A DNA stretch of 64,000 nt from Actinoplanes philippinensis (lineage in GTDB: Bacteria > Actinomycetota > Actinomycetes > Mycobacteriales > Micromonosporaceae): NCBI RefSeq assembly GCF_900113015.1, contig NZ_FONV01000002.1:434001-498000 (forward strand). The letters run 5' to 3'. The notes under the pieces are model-generated. The model saw nothing but the letters and a program-made list of their open reading frames with translations, was not told where the DNA came from and ran no database searches. The translations under genes were made by a program, and so were the position numbers. This document shows positions 28,012-36,551 of the stretch, one piece after another (position 1 is the first letter of the stretch; every line of letters begins with the position of its first letter).

Positions 28012-31000
28012 TCACCGGAAATCGCGTGATGTCGCGGCAACCGGCGGGGACACCGCGTCGAGCCGGTCCGCGATCAGGTTGAGCACCCCCTCCACTTTCT
28101 CCAGCCGCCCGCGCACCAGCAGCGCCGCGCTGGTCCGGGCCACCCGCCGGTAGCGCAGCCACAGCCCGGGCGAGCAGGTCACGTTCAGCATCCCGGTCTC
28201 GTCCTCCAGGTTCACGAAGGTCACCCCGCCCGCGGTCGCCGGCCGCTGCCGGTGCGTGACGATCCCGCCGACCCGCACCCGGGTGCCGCCCTCCACCCCG
28301 GCCAGCCGCTCGATCGGCAGCGCCCCGGCACGGTCCAGCTCGGGCCGCAGGAACCGCGCCGGATGCGTGTCCGGCGACAGCCCGGTCGCCCACACGTCCG
28401 CGACCAGCACGTCCACGTCGCTCATGCCGGGCAGCGTGGGCGCCTCGACGCCGGTCACCGTGCCCGGCAGCCGGTCCGGTTTGTCCTGGGCGGCCGCTCC
28501 CGCGGCCCAGAGCGCCTCACGGCGCGACAGCCCGAAACTCGCGAAGGCGTCGGCGGTGGCGAGGGCCTCCAGATGTCCGGCGGAGCATCCGGTACGCCGT
28601 GCCAGATCCGTCATTGACCGATAAGGACCATGGGTACGCCGTTCCCGCTCGATCCTGGCCGCCAGCTCGTCGCCGATCGTGCGGATGCGCGCGAGCCCCT
28701 GCCGGACCGCCGGGCCGCCCAGCCCCCACGCGTGCGGCGGCTCCCCCGGCTCGCTGCGGTGCCGGCTCTCCGGTGCGGTCTCCAGTGTGGCCGCCGCGTC
28801 GCTGCGGTTGATGTCCGGCCGCCGCACCTCGACACCGTGCCGCCGCGCGTCGTCGACCAGCGTCTGCGGGGAGTAGAACCCCATCGGCTGCGCGTTGAGC
28901 AGGGCCGCGCAGAACGCCGCCGGGTGGTACCGCTTGAGCCAGGCGCTCGCGTAGACCAGGTAGGCGAAGCTCATGGCGTGGCTCTCCGGGAAGCCGTAAC
29001 TGGCGAACGCGGAGAGCTTGACGAACAGGTCGTCGGCCAGCGCTCCGGTGATCCCGTTGGCGGCCATCCCTTCGTACAGTCTGTTTTTGATCCTCTCCAT
29101 CCGCTCCATGGAGCGTTTCGAACCCATCGCGCGCCGCAGTTGGTCGGCCTCGGCCGGGTCGAAGCCGGCGACGTCGATCGCCAGCTGCATCAGCTGCTCC
29201 TGGAAGAGCGGCACCCCCAGCGTCTTGGCCAGGGCGTTCGCCATCAGCGGATGCGGCACATCCGGTTTCTCCAGACCATTCTTGCGACGGATGTACGGGT
29301 GAACCGACCCGCCCTGGATCGGCCCCGGCCGGATCAGCGCCACCTCGATGACCAGGTCGTAGAACTCACGGGGCTTGAGGCGGGGCAGCGTGGCCATCTG
29401 CGCGCGGCTCTCCACCTGGAACACCCCGACCGAGTCGGCCCGGCACAGCATGGTGTAGACCTCAGGGTCGTCGAGCGGCATCGTCCCGATGTCCAGTTCG
29501 TCGGAGATCATGTCGTACGCGTAGTGCAGCGCCGACAGCATGCCCAGCCCGAGCAGGTCGAACTTGACCAGGTCGACGGCGGCACAGTCGTCCTTGTCCC
29601 ACTGGAGCACGGTGCGGCCCGGCATCCGCCCCCACTCGACCGGGCAGACCTCGATGATCGGGCGGTCGCAGATGACCATGCCGCCGGAGTGGATGCCCAG
29701 GTGGCGAGGGAAGTCCTGCACCTCGTTGGCCGCCTCGACGACGATGTCCGGGATGTCCTCGCCGGTCGCCACGTCACCCCACCGGTCGATCTGTTTGCTC
29801 CAGGCGTCCTGCTGGCCCGGGGAGAACCCGAACGCACGCGCCATGTCCCGTACCGCCGACCGCGGCCGGTACGAGATCACGTTCGCCACCTGGGCGGTGT
29901 GCTCCCGGCCGTACTTCTCGTAGACGTGCTGGATGACCTCCTCGCGCCGGTCGGACTCGATGTCCACGTCGATGTCCGGCGGGCCGTCCCGCTCGGCGGT
30001 GAGGAACCGCTCGAACAGCAGCCGGTGCTTCACCGCGTCGACATTCGTGATGAACAGCGCGAAACAGACCGCCGAGTTGGCGGCCGAGCCCCGCCCCTGG
30101 CAGTAGATGTCGTTGTCCCGGCAGAACTGCACGATGTCGTACACGACCAGGAAGTAACCGGGGAAGCCCAGCTCCTCGATCATGCGGAGCTCGTACTCCA
30201 ATTGCTCGTGGGCCTTGGGGTTGTCCCGGTAACGCACCGCGGCGCCCCGCATGGTCAGCTCCCGCAGCCAGCTCATCTCGGTGTGGCCGGGCGGCACCGG
30301 ATAGTCCGGCAGCCGGGGCGCCACCAGGTCAAGGCTGAAGGCCAGCCCGTCACCGAACATCGCGGCATTTTCCACAGCGCCCGGATAGTCGGCGAACCGG
30401 CGGGCCATCTCGTCACCGCTGCGCAGGTGGGCGGCGCCGGCGGCGGGCAGCCAGCCGTCCATCTCGTCCAGGCTGCGGCGCGCCCGGACCGCGGCCAGGG
30501 CGGTCGCCAGCCGGCGGCGCGACGGGGTCGCGTAGTGCACGTTGTTGGTGGCCACCACCTCCAGGCCACGGCTGCGGGCCAGGTCGAACAGGACGTCGTT
30601 GCGATCGGCGTCGTACGGGTCGGCGTGATCGGTCAGCTCGACGGCCACGTTCGGGGCGCCGAAGTTCGCCACCAGACGGTCCAGCTCGTACACCGCCTGT
30701 GACGGGCCTCCGGTGGACAGCGCCAGCGGAACCGAGCCCTTGCGGCAGCCGGTCAGCACCAGGACGTGATCACGCAGCAGCTCGGCCACCTGCTCCAGGC
30801 TCCCGTAGTCGGGGCGGCCCTTCTCCCCGCCCCGCAACTGGGCCTCGGAGATCACCCGGGCCAGCCGGGCGTACCCCTCGTGGCCGTGCGCCAGCGCCAG
30901 CAGGTGCGGACCTTCCGGATCCGGCTCGCCACTGCGCGGACGGGTCAGGCCCACCGACAACTCGGCGCCGAAGATCGTCGGCAACTCCAGCTCACGGGCC

Positions 31001-31329
31001 GCCTGCGAGAAGCGGACCACCCCGTACAGGCCGTCGTGGTCGGTCACCGCCAGCCCGGTCAGCCCCAGCCGGGCCGCCTCCTCGGCCAGCTCCTCCGGAT
31101 GGCTCGCCCCGTCCAGGAAACTGAAGTTGGTGTGGCAGTGCAGTTCGGCGTACGGCGTCCGGCTCTCCGACCGGATCAGGCCGGGCGCGGCCCGGTACGG
31201 CTCCCGCTTCCGCGTCCAGGCCGGCGAGTCCCCGCCGTCGCCGTCGACCGCCAGCGGATCCACCACGGTCCGCCCGGAAAGCGCCCCCTCCAACCGTGAC
31301 CAGGGAATGTCCGGATTATTGAAGCCCAT
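28012..31329 (-). CDS. dnaE2: DnaE2 (ImuC), error-prone DNA polymerase III alpha subunit
   Basis: Translesion polymerase of 1105 residues, the catalytic part of the actinobacterial mutasome. The PHP domain starts at YAELHCHTNFSFLDGASHPE (near residue 60), the C-family polymerase core holds the catalytic aspartates in DGPPDIDVDIESDRREEV (near 450), and a helix-hairpin-helix and OB-fold region follow (RVRVGGIVTHRQRPATAGG near residue 1025). As in other DnaE2 proteins the region is shorter than replicative DnaE1. The ATG lies 11 bases after the imuB stop, so it is in the imuB transcript. Expression is expected to be damage-inducible. Confidence 0.96.
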   Translation of the reverse strand: MGFNNPDIPWSRLEGALSGRTVVDPLAVDGDGGDSPAWTRKREPYRAAPGLIRSESRTPYAELHCHTNFSFLDGASHPEELAEEAARLGLTGLAVTDHDGLYGVVRFSQAARELELPTIFGAELSVGLTRPRSGEPDPEGPHLLALAHGHEGYARLARVISEAQLRGGEKGRPDYGSLEQVAELLRDHVLVLTGCRKGSVPLALSTGGPSQAVYELDRLVANFGAPNVAVELTDHADPYDADRNDVLFDLARSRGLEVVATNNVHYATPSRRRLATALAAVRARRSLDEMDGWLPAAGAAHLRSGDEMARRFADYPGAVENAAMFGDGLAFSLDLVAPRLPDYPVPPGHTEMSWLRELTMRGAAVRYRDNPKAHEQLEYELRMIEELGFPGYFLVVYDIVQFCRDNDIYCQGRGSAANSAVCFALFITNVDAVKHRLLFERFLTAERDGPPDIDVDIESDRREEVIQHVYEKYGREHTAQVANVISYRPRSAVRDMARAFGFSPGQQDAWSKQIDRWGDVATGEDIPDIVVEAANEVQDFPRHLGIHSGGMVICDRPIIEVCPVEWGRMPGRTVLQWDKDDCAAVDLVKFDLLGLGMLSALHYAYDMISDELDIGTMPLDDPEVYTMLCRADSVGVFQVESRAQMATLPRLKPREFYDLVIEVALIRPGPIQGGSVHPYIRRKNGLEKPDVPHPLMANALAKTLGVPLFQEQLMQLAIDVAGFDPAEADQLRRAMGSKRSMERMERIKNRLYEGMAANGITGALADDLFVKLSAFASYGFPESHAMSFAYLVYASAWLKRYHPAAFCAALLNAQPMGFYSPQTLVDDARRHGVEVRRPDINRSDAAATLETAPESRHRSEPGEPPHAWGLGGPAVRQGLARIRTIGDELAARIERERRTHGPYRSMTDLARRTGCSAGHLEALATADAFASFGLSRREALWAAGAAAQDKPDRLPGTVTGVEAPTLPGMSDVDVLVADVWATGLSPDTHPARFLRPELDRAGALPIERLAGVEGGTRVRVGGIVTHRQRPATAGGVTFVNLEDETGMLNVTCSPGLWLRYRRVARTSAALLVRGRLEKVEGVLNLIADRLDAVSPPVAATSRDFR

Positions 31330-31340
31330 CGCCGCGCCCC

Positions 31341-33044
31341 TCAGTCATAGATCGCCTCCACCATCCAGTGGCCGCCGGCCAGCGACAGCAGCAGCGCCCG
31401 CCCGTCCTCCAGCAGCACCTGGAACCGGGCCCGCCGGCGCGCCTCGTCAGGCGCCCACCAGCGCTCGTCCACCGGCCACGGACCGGCCCAGCCGACGATC
31501 GCCATCGGCTGACGACGGTCGATCCGCAACGTCGCGGGCCCGCCGGTCACCTCCAGGCGGGCGCTCACCCCGACCGGGGCGCCGGTCTCGTCGTGAACCG
31601 CCGCGGGCAGCGGATGCGCCAGGACCACCGCCGGCGAGGGCCGAGGCAGCCGGCCCGGCCACGGTGGCAGCGGCGCCGGCCGGGCCGCCTTGCCGCGCCG
31701 CCGTTTCCGGCCCACCTCGACCATGGTGAAACCGGTGTCCGTCCGTTTCTCGCTCTCCCGCTCACTCCCGTCCGCCAGCAGTGGCACCGTGTCGATCCCC
31801 GGAATCGGCTCGGTCTGCCCGGCGGCCGGCCGCTCCGGCTCCCGCTCGTCACCCCACGGCACCAGCCGCACCTGATCATCCGGCGAGCGCCCGCCACCGA
31901 GCACCGGCGTCAGCACCGCCCCCGGCCCGAGCAGCCCCTGCACCCGGCTGAACGCCCGATGCGCCCGCTCCCGCCCGTCACCGGCCTCACCCCAGAGCCC
32001 CGGCTGCAGCCCGACATGCGCGAGCACCCCGTCCGGCACCAGCCGCAGCCGTACCAGCCCCGCCGTCGGCTGCGCCACCCGCCCGCGCCGGGCCCCGGTC
32101 AGCCACCCGTCCAGTTGCCAGCGCACCCGCTCGGCGATCGCCGCGGACGTCAGCATCCCGTCGTGCCGCCACACCCGGACCAGCTCCTGCCCGTCCGCGG
32201 TGACCGCCTCGATGCCCAGCCGGGTGCACGCCAGACCGTGCGCGGCAAGCCGCTCGTGCAGCCGCTCGGCCAGCACCCGCCCCGCGAACGCGGCCACATC
32301 CACCCGGTCCAGCGTCTCGTCGTAGGTCTCCTCGACCGCCAGGTCCGGCGGCGGCCGGCGCACAGCGAGCGGCCGGACATCACCCCCCGACGCGAGCCGG
32401 TGCGCCAGCGCCCCCTCGAACCCGAACCGGGTCAGCACATCCCCCGGCGGCAGCGCCGCAAAATCCCCGAGGGTCACCACCCCGAGACGCTTCAGCAGGT
32501 CGGTGAGCTGAGGTTCCTCAAGAGCATCAATGGGTACGGACGACAGAAACGCCCGGCTCTCCCCGGCTTCCACGACTCGCCCGGTACGCGCGGCGATCCC
32601 GGCGGCGAACACCCCGTCCGCGATCCCGATCTGGCTCTCCACCGCACAGGCCAGCGCCACCTGCTCGACGACCCGCTCGGCCGCGGCCTCCTCCCCGCCG
32701 AAATACCGCGCCGGCCCCCGAACCGCCGCCGCACACACCCCCGGCCGCAGCACCTCGACCCCCGCCACCACCTCTTCGACGGCCGCGACGACCGGCTCGA
32801 ACGCCCGGGCATCCCGCCCCGGATCGTGCTCCACCACCACCAGTTGCGGGCAGCGCCCCTGCGCCTCCCGCCGCCGCAGCCCCCGCCGGACCCCTTCCCG
32901 CCGCGCCGTCTCGGAACAGGCCAGAACCCGATTCCCGGCGAACACCGCCACCGGCTCCGAGGCCACCACCCCGGCGACGATCTCCGCGGCAACCACCGGC
33001 CAGTCCGGACACCAGACCAGCAACGTACGAACTCCCGCCTCCAC
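31341..33044 (-). CDS. imuB: ImuB, catalytically dead Y-family polymerase of the mutasome
   Basis: A 567-residue Y-family homologue that acts as the hub linking ImuA, DnaE2 and the sliding clamp. It begins RTLLVWCPDWPVVAAEIVAG; in active Y-family enzymes the catalytic Asp sits in a DxDxFF(A/V) motif, and here the stretch reads WCPDWPVVAA, so the metal site is incomplete. Other family marks are RPGVCAAAVRGPARYFGGEE and the little-finger region. The GTG at 33044 has GGAGGAAGG 5-13 bases upstream; the open frame continues far upstream into imuA DNA without similarity. A beta-clamp motif could not be fixed by eye. Confidence 0.94.
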   Translation of the reverse strand: MEAGVRTLLVWCPDWPVVAAEIVAGVVASEPVAVFAGNRVLACSETARREGVRRGLRRREAQGRCPQLVVVEHDPGRDARAFEPVVAAVEEVVAGVEVLRPGVCAAAVRGPARYFGGEEAAAERVVEQVALACAVESQIGIADGVFAAGIAARTGRVVEAGESRAFLSSVPIDALEEPQLTDLLKRLGVVTLGDFAALPPGDVLTRFGFEGALAHRLASGGDVRPLAVRRPPPDLAVEETYDETLDRVDVAAFAGRVLAERLHERLAAHGLACTRLGIEAVTADGQELVRVWRHDGMLTSAAIAERVRWQLDGWLTGARRGRVAQPTAGLVRLRLVPDGVLAHVGLQPGLWGEAGDGRERAHRAFSRVQGLLGPGAVLTPVLGGGRSPDDQVRLVPWGDEREPERPAAGQTEPIPGIDTVPLLADGSERESEKRTDTGFTMVEVGRKRRRGKAARPAPLPPWPGRLPRPSPAVVLAHPLPAAVHDETGAPVGVSARLEVTGGPATLRIDRRQPMAIVGWAGPWPVDERWWAPDEARRRARFQVLLEDGRALLLSLAGGHWMVEAIYD

Positions 33045-33129
33045 TGCCCTTCCTCCCCCTCCCGCTTTCCGCTCCCGCCGTCCCGCCGCTGGGTGATCGC
33101 CGTCGGCCCGCATGCCCGCCGCATCGGCG

Positions 33130-34554
33130 TCACCTCGGGTCCGGCGGGCAGATGGACAGACCGCCGCCCGGCGGGGCGACCATCGCGGACACGGGTCCCA
33201 CCAGCGTGGATCCCCCGTCGGCGGACCGCGACGGCGCCGGCGGGACGACTCCCGAACGAACCGAGACACCCGGCATCCACATGGTGATCTGTTGTGGACG
33301 GGCCGCCGCCCCTCGTCCCTGAGCCACCACGGTGACCTCACGACGCCGCAACCGTCCCCGCCCGAACCCGAGCCCTTCCCAGCGCCCTTCACCGACCCGC
33401 AGGTGAACATCCGCACCGGCCCACTCCCCGAACGGCACCAGCAGACTCCCCCGCTGCCGCGCCCGAGCCGCCAACCGGCTGACGATGGTCGGCGACACCG
33501 GCCCCGAAACAGCCGCGACCACCACATCCACCCCGTCGATCAGCGCGGCCACCACGGTCGCCCAGTCCGGCCCCGGATCCGGAACAAGCGCAAGCCGCTC
33601 CAGCACCACGCCACTCTCCGCAGCCGCGACGGCCCCCAGCGCAGGCATCCCGACAACCGCACACCAGGCCCCGCTCCGCGAAGCGGCGGAGAGCAGAGCC
33701 AGCATCAGAGAGGTCCCGCCACCAGCCGAAACCCCGGCCCCAGCCGCCGCCCCGTCCGTCACCCCACCGGCCACCACAGACAGCCCCCGCCCGGCCGCCC
33801 GCCCGACCGCCGACCCGGCCTTTCCCGCCGCCGTCCTCTCCGCCGCCGCCGTCCTCTCCGGCGCCGCCGCCGTCTTCCCCGCCGCCGCCGTCCTCTCCGG
33901 CGCCGCCGCCGTCTTCCCCGGCGCCTCAGCCGCAACAAAGCCGCCCGACATGCCGTCGAACGCCGTCGACCCCCCGCGGCCGAAGCCCTCCGCTCCTGTC
34001 ACCGCACCCGGGCGACCAGACAGGTCCCCACGACCAGGAACGACGCCCCGCCCTCTCGGCACACCCGCGCGAACAGGAGACCCCGCCCGCCCAGGAAGAT
34101 CTCCCCCAGCGGCCACACCCGAGCCACCAGACGAACCGCCACGCCCCGCCGCCACACCCGAGCCGCGAGATGGACCGCCACGGGCAGAAATACCCGGACT
34201 CGTTGATGTGGACGAATCCCCACGGCCGAAGATGCCCGCGCCAGTCGACACACCCAAGCCTGTCGAGGCGTCCACGTCGGCTGAGGAAGAACCGCGGCCG
34301 GCCGGCATACCAGTCCTGGACATCGGGATGCCTGCGTCGGAGGCTCCAAGCGGGTTGGCACGCGGCATCCTGCCCATGCCCGCCGGCAAGATCTGCCCGT
34401 TGGCGACAGCGACGGTACTGCCCCGGCGCAGCGCACGGCCGGGCAGCAATCTACCCAGCTCAGGCGCCACCGGCAGCGTCCGGTCCACGCCTGGCTCGCC
34501 GGTTCCGGTAGCCGTCCGGACCATTCCCGCAAGGGCGTTCGCACCACTGATCAT
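33130..34554 (-). CDS. imuA: ImuA-type RecA-like mutasome protein with a large low-complexity insertion
   Basis: Homologue of actinobacterial ImuA, which helps ImuB and DnaE2 in mutagenic bypass. The N-terminus (DRTLPVAPELGRLLPGRALRRGSTVAVANG) and the core (GTSLMLALLSAASRSGAWCA, then VVGMPALGAVAAAE and VDVVVAAVSGPVSPTIVSRLAAR) are typical. Between them, at the loop that precedes the P-loop-like helix, lies an extra segment of about 220 residues (coordinates about 33724-34395) rich in Gly, Ala, Ser, Arg and Pro with internal repeats. The start is uncertain: ATG at 34554 is used, ATG at 34524 is possible. At 474 residues it is much longer than the 230-260 expected. Confidence 0.85.
   Translation of the reverse strand: MISGANALAGMVRTATGTGEPGVDRTLPVAPELGRLLPGRALRRGSTVAVANGQILPAGMGRMPRANPLGASDAGIPMSRTGMPAGRGSSSADVDASTGLGVSTGAGIFGRGDSSTSTSPGISARGGPSRGSGVAAGRGGSSGGSGVAAGGDLPGRAGSPVRAGVPRGRGVVPGRGDLSGRPGAVTGAEGFGRGGSTAFDGMSGGFVAAEAPGKTAAAPERTAAAGKTAAAPERTAAAERTAAGKAGSAVGRAAGRGLSVVAGGVTDGAAAGAGVSAGGGTSLMLALLSAASRSGAWCAVVGMPALGAVAAAESGVVLERLALVPDPGPDWATVVAALIDGVDVVVAAVSGPVSPTIVSRLAARARQRGSLLVPFGEWAGADVHLRVGEGRWEGLGFGRGRLRRREVTVVAQGRGAAARPQQITMWMPGVSVRSGVVPPAPSRSADGGSTLVGPVSAMVAPPGGGLSICPPDPR
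33822..33922 (-). repeat. 39-bp tandem repeat inside imuA
   Basis: Two full copies and a partial third of a 39-base unit encode GKTAAAPERTAAA in the minus-strand imuA frame. The period is a multiple of three, so the frame is kept. It lies near the C-terminal side of the low-complexity insertion. Confidence 0.85.
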
Positions 34555-34562
34555 GCGCCCAG

Positions 34563-35057
34563 CCACGTCATGCCTCGCTCTATTGCTCCCCGTCAAGCGC
34601 CCCCGGATCGGCAACCCCCGTCACGTGGACAAACTCCCCACCAGCACCCCCGCACGACCGGCTCACCACCACCGCCGCTCGTCTCCGCGAAAGCGCGTCT
34701 CCCCTCAAAAGGCGACGCCACCAGCCGAGGAACCGAGATCCGCGACACCGGCCGACCCGAAGAAGAACCGACACCCCGCGCCACCCCCACCGGTCCGAAG
34801 AAGAACCGACACCCGCGGCACTCCCACCGGTCCGAACCGGAACCCGGCCACTAGAAGGCCACAGCCACACACCTCACCGAGACGCACGGCCGCAGACGCG
34901 AGCAACGCCGCCACAGGCACCCGCCGGGCCACCCACGGGCAGGGGCGAAGAGCCAGCCCGAACATCGCCCTCGATCACACGAGCAGGTGGGCCACCCGTG
35001 CTGATCGGGAAGGACCCCAGCGATGCACCCGCACCGGTGGCGGAGGACGCGTAGCCC
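34563..35057. other. Repeat-rich interval upstream of imuA
   Basis: No convincing gene. It contains a 38-base partial duplication in which GAAGAAGAACCGACACCC occurs at 34759 and 34797. It joins the 27-base array that follows at 35058. If the mutasome genes form one transcript from the promoter near 36945, this interval is transcribed as a spacer. Confidence 0.6.
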
Positions 35058-35562
35058 CAGGAAGAGATGAGAGCCGCACCATCGCGCCCAAAGATGAGCG
35101 ACGCACCGGGCCGGCAAAAGCCGAAAGACGCACCGCGCCAGGAGGAGCCGAAACCCACGTCACCCCGTGAAGAGACGACGAGCGCACCGCAGCAGGAAGA
35201 GGTGGGAGGAACACCGCCGCAGGAAGAGACGAATGGCACGAAGCAGAGGGAAGTGCCGAGAGGCGCACCGCGGCCGGAAGAGCCGAGAAGCGCACCGTCG
35301 CCGGAAGAGGCAGAAGGCCAAATGCGCCGTAAAGGGGCAAGGAGCGCCCCATACCGCGAAGGAACGAGAAACGCCCCGCACCGCGAAGAGACGAGAAACG
35401 CCCCGCACCGCGAAGAGACGAGAAACGCGCTGCGCCGCGAAGGGATGAAGGGCGCAGCGTGTCAGGGACACATGAAGGACGTATGGCCGCGGGATCGGAT
35501 GTGGGGAGCACAGCCACGGGGGAAGGCGAAGCGTGTGCGGCCAGGATGCCGCGGGTGATCAT
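34975..35562 (-). CDS. Possible repeat protein coupled to the HEPN gene (doubtful)
   Basis: An open frame of 195 codons starts at an ATG whose ATGA overlaps the stop of the HEPN gene, the same coupling seen at true operon joints here. It runs through the 27-base array and would encode nonapeptide repeats of the type RFSSLRGAG. Against it: codon use is atypical (many CTT and CCT), no domain is recognisable, and a 27-base period keeps frames open on both strands by chance. I cannot tell whether it is translated. Confidence 0.2.
   Translation of the reverse strand: MITRGILAAHASPSPVAVLPTSDPAAIRPSCVPDTLRPSSLRGAARFSSLRGAGRFSSLRGAGRFSFLRGMGRSLPLYGAFGLLPLPATVRFSALPAAVRLSALPSASCHSSLPAAVFLPPLPAAVRSSSLHGVTWVSAPPGAVRLSAFAGPVRRSSLGAMVRLSSLPGATRPPPPVRVHRWGPSRSARVAHLLV
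35058..35543. repeat. 27-bp degenerate tandem array, about 18 units
   Basis: About eighteen consecutive units average exactly 27 bases (18 x 27 = 486). Typical units begin C(A/C/G)GGAAGAGACGAGAA and end CGCACCGC; three adjacent units around 35356-35436 are nearly identical, the rest vary at about a third of positions. The plus strand frame reads as a TRxAPxREE nonapeptide, the minus frame as RFSSLRGAG. The array fills the gap between the HEPN gene and imuA. Confidence 0.93.
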
Positions 35563-36551
35563 GCGGCCAGTGGGGGCTGGTAGGAGAGTCCCAGGGAGGA
35601 CTCGGCCACCGTGACGAACTGCTCGGCTGCCCTCAGCAGGTCATCAGCCTCGCGGGCGCTGACCACGTGGGGGATGCCTGCTTCGGCGGCCGCTCGCTTG
35701 CTCGCGCCGAGAGCGAAATAGCCGGCCCACTCGCTGAACTCCGGCGCCACCAGCACCAGCAGCGACCAGGCACTGGTGGCACGAGCCCGGCGGCTGGACG
35801 CACCTGGCCGGGCACGTGCGGCGATCAGAGCCGCGGCCGTGCGCAGAGCGGCCAGGTGGGCTGTCGCGTAGCGCAACCCGTCCGGTCCGGTCTTCGCCGC
35901 CTCGGCCAAACCCTCGTGGGCGATCGCCAGCAGCTGGGCGGGAGTGCGGTGGGGCAGCATGTGAGCCGGCACCGTAGGAGCCTCCGACCGAGAGGCCGCA
36001 CCGGTCACCGCACCCCGATCCAGCCCGGCTCGCAGCGGACCACGCCCCAAGCCGCCAGCGACCGGCCCAGGCCCGGCCGCCCCCGAAGCGGCCGAGCCAA
36101 AAACGGATGAACCAGCACCAGACGAACTGGAAACAGGCGAGCTAGAGGCGGGCAACCCGGAGGCAGGCGAACCAGAGGCAGGAGACCCGGAAGCAGGAGA
36201 CCCGGAAGCAGGTGAACCGAAGGCGGGAGACCCGGAAGCAGGCGAACCGAAAGCAGGAGACCCGGAAGCAGGCGAACCGGAAGCAGGAGACCCGGAAGCA
36301 GGCGAACCGGAACCAGGAGAACCGGAACCAGGAGAACCGGAAGCAGGAGAACCGGAGACAGGCGAACCGGGAGCGGGTGCAGCCGGGGCTGAGCTTGCCA
36401 CCGGGCCCGGCCGAGTTGCACTGTCGTGCGCTCCGCTGGTCTCTGCGGGACCGGGCTGGGCTGGGACGGTGGGGGCCGGGGCCGCGTGAGCCGGGCTCTG
36501 GTGGGCCGGACCGGGAGCCGCCATGAGGTCCAGGGCCTTGGTGCTCGCCAT
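35559..36551 (-). CDS. SAV_6107-type HEPN domain protein with a pentapeptide-repeat expansion
   Basis: A 330-residue protein. The C-terminal 130 residues match the SAV_6107-type HEPN family found beside imuB/dnaE2 in actinobacteria, including SAWSLLVLVAPEFSEWAGYF and SKRAAAEAGIPHVVSAREAD. The helix DGLRYATAHLAALRT contains R-x4-H (Arg near 227, His near 232), the catalytic motif of HEPN ribonucleases. Residues about 60-140 are some 16 copies of a GSPAS pentapeptide, so the protein is about twice the expected length. ATG at 36551 has GAGGAGA 8 bases upstream. It is probably the first gene of the damage-inducible mutasome transcript; its substrate is unknown. Confidence 0.82.
   Translation of the reverse strand: MASTKALDLMAAPGPAHQSPAHAAPAPTVPAQPGPAETSGAHDSATRPGPVASSAPAAPAPGSPVSGSPASGSPGSGSPGSGSPASGSPASGSPASGSPAFGSPASGSPAFGSPASGSPASGSPASGSPASGLPASSSPVSSSSGAGSSVFGSAASGAAGPGPVAGGLGRGPLRAGLDRGAVTGAASRSEAPTVPAHMLPHRTPAQLLAIAHEGLAEAAKTGPDGLRYATAHLAALRTAAALIAARARPGASSRRARATSAWSLLVLVAPEFSEWAGYFALGASKRAAAEAGIPHVVSAREADDLLRAAEQFVTVAESSLGLSYQPPLAA
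36137..36376 (-). repeat. 15-bp tandem repeat inside the HEPN gene
   Basis: About sixteen 15-base units such as GGAGACCCGGAAGCA and GGCGAACCGGAAGCA (plus strand) encode GSPAS or GSPGS pentapeptides in the minus-strand frame. Alternating GGAGAC and GGCGAA units suggest growth by 30-base steps. Confidence 0.93.

Noticed and set aside
28630..30702. A 690-codon plus-strand open frame opposite dnaE2
   Set aside because: Shadow frame without similarity; dnaE2 motifs are intact on the minus strand.
33485..35170. A 561-codon Pro/Thr/Ser-rich plus-strand frame through imuA and upstream
   Set aside because: It runs opposite the conserved imuA core and through repeats; no start signal or domain. The codon pattern in the conserved part favours the minus strand.
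35058..35543. CRISPR-like array
   Set aside because: Units are contiguous without unique spacers, and no cas genes are present.
35067..35558. A plus-strand nonapeptide-repeat ORF of 163 codons (TRxAPxREE)
   Set aside because: Not called as a gene because its AGGAAG 'ribosome site' is part of the repeat itself, and the array is open on both strands; kept only as a repeat and a finding.
35559..36551. HEPN gene as half of a HEPN-MNT toxin-antitoxin pair
   Set aside because: No nucleotidyltransferase (MNT) gene is adjacent; the linkage to imuA-imuB-dnaE2 explains its position better.
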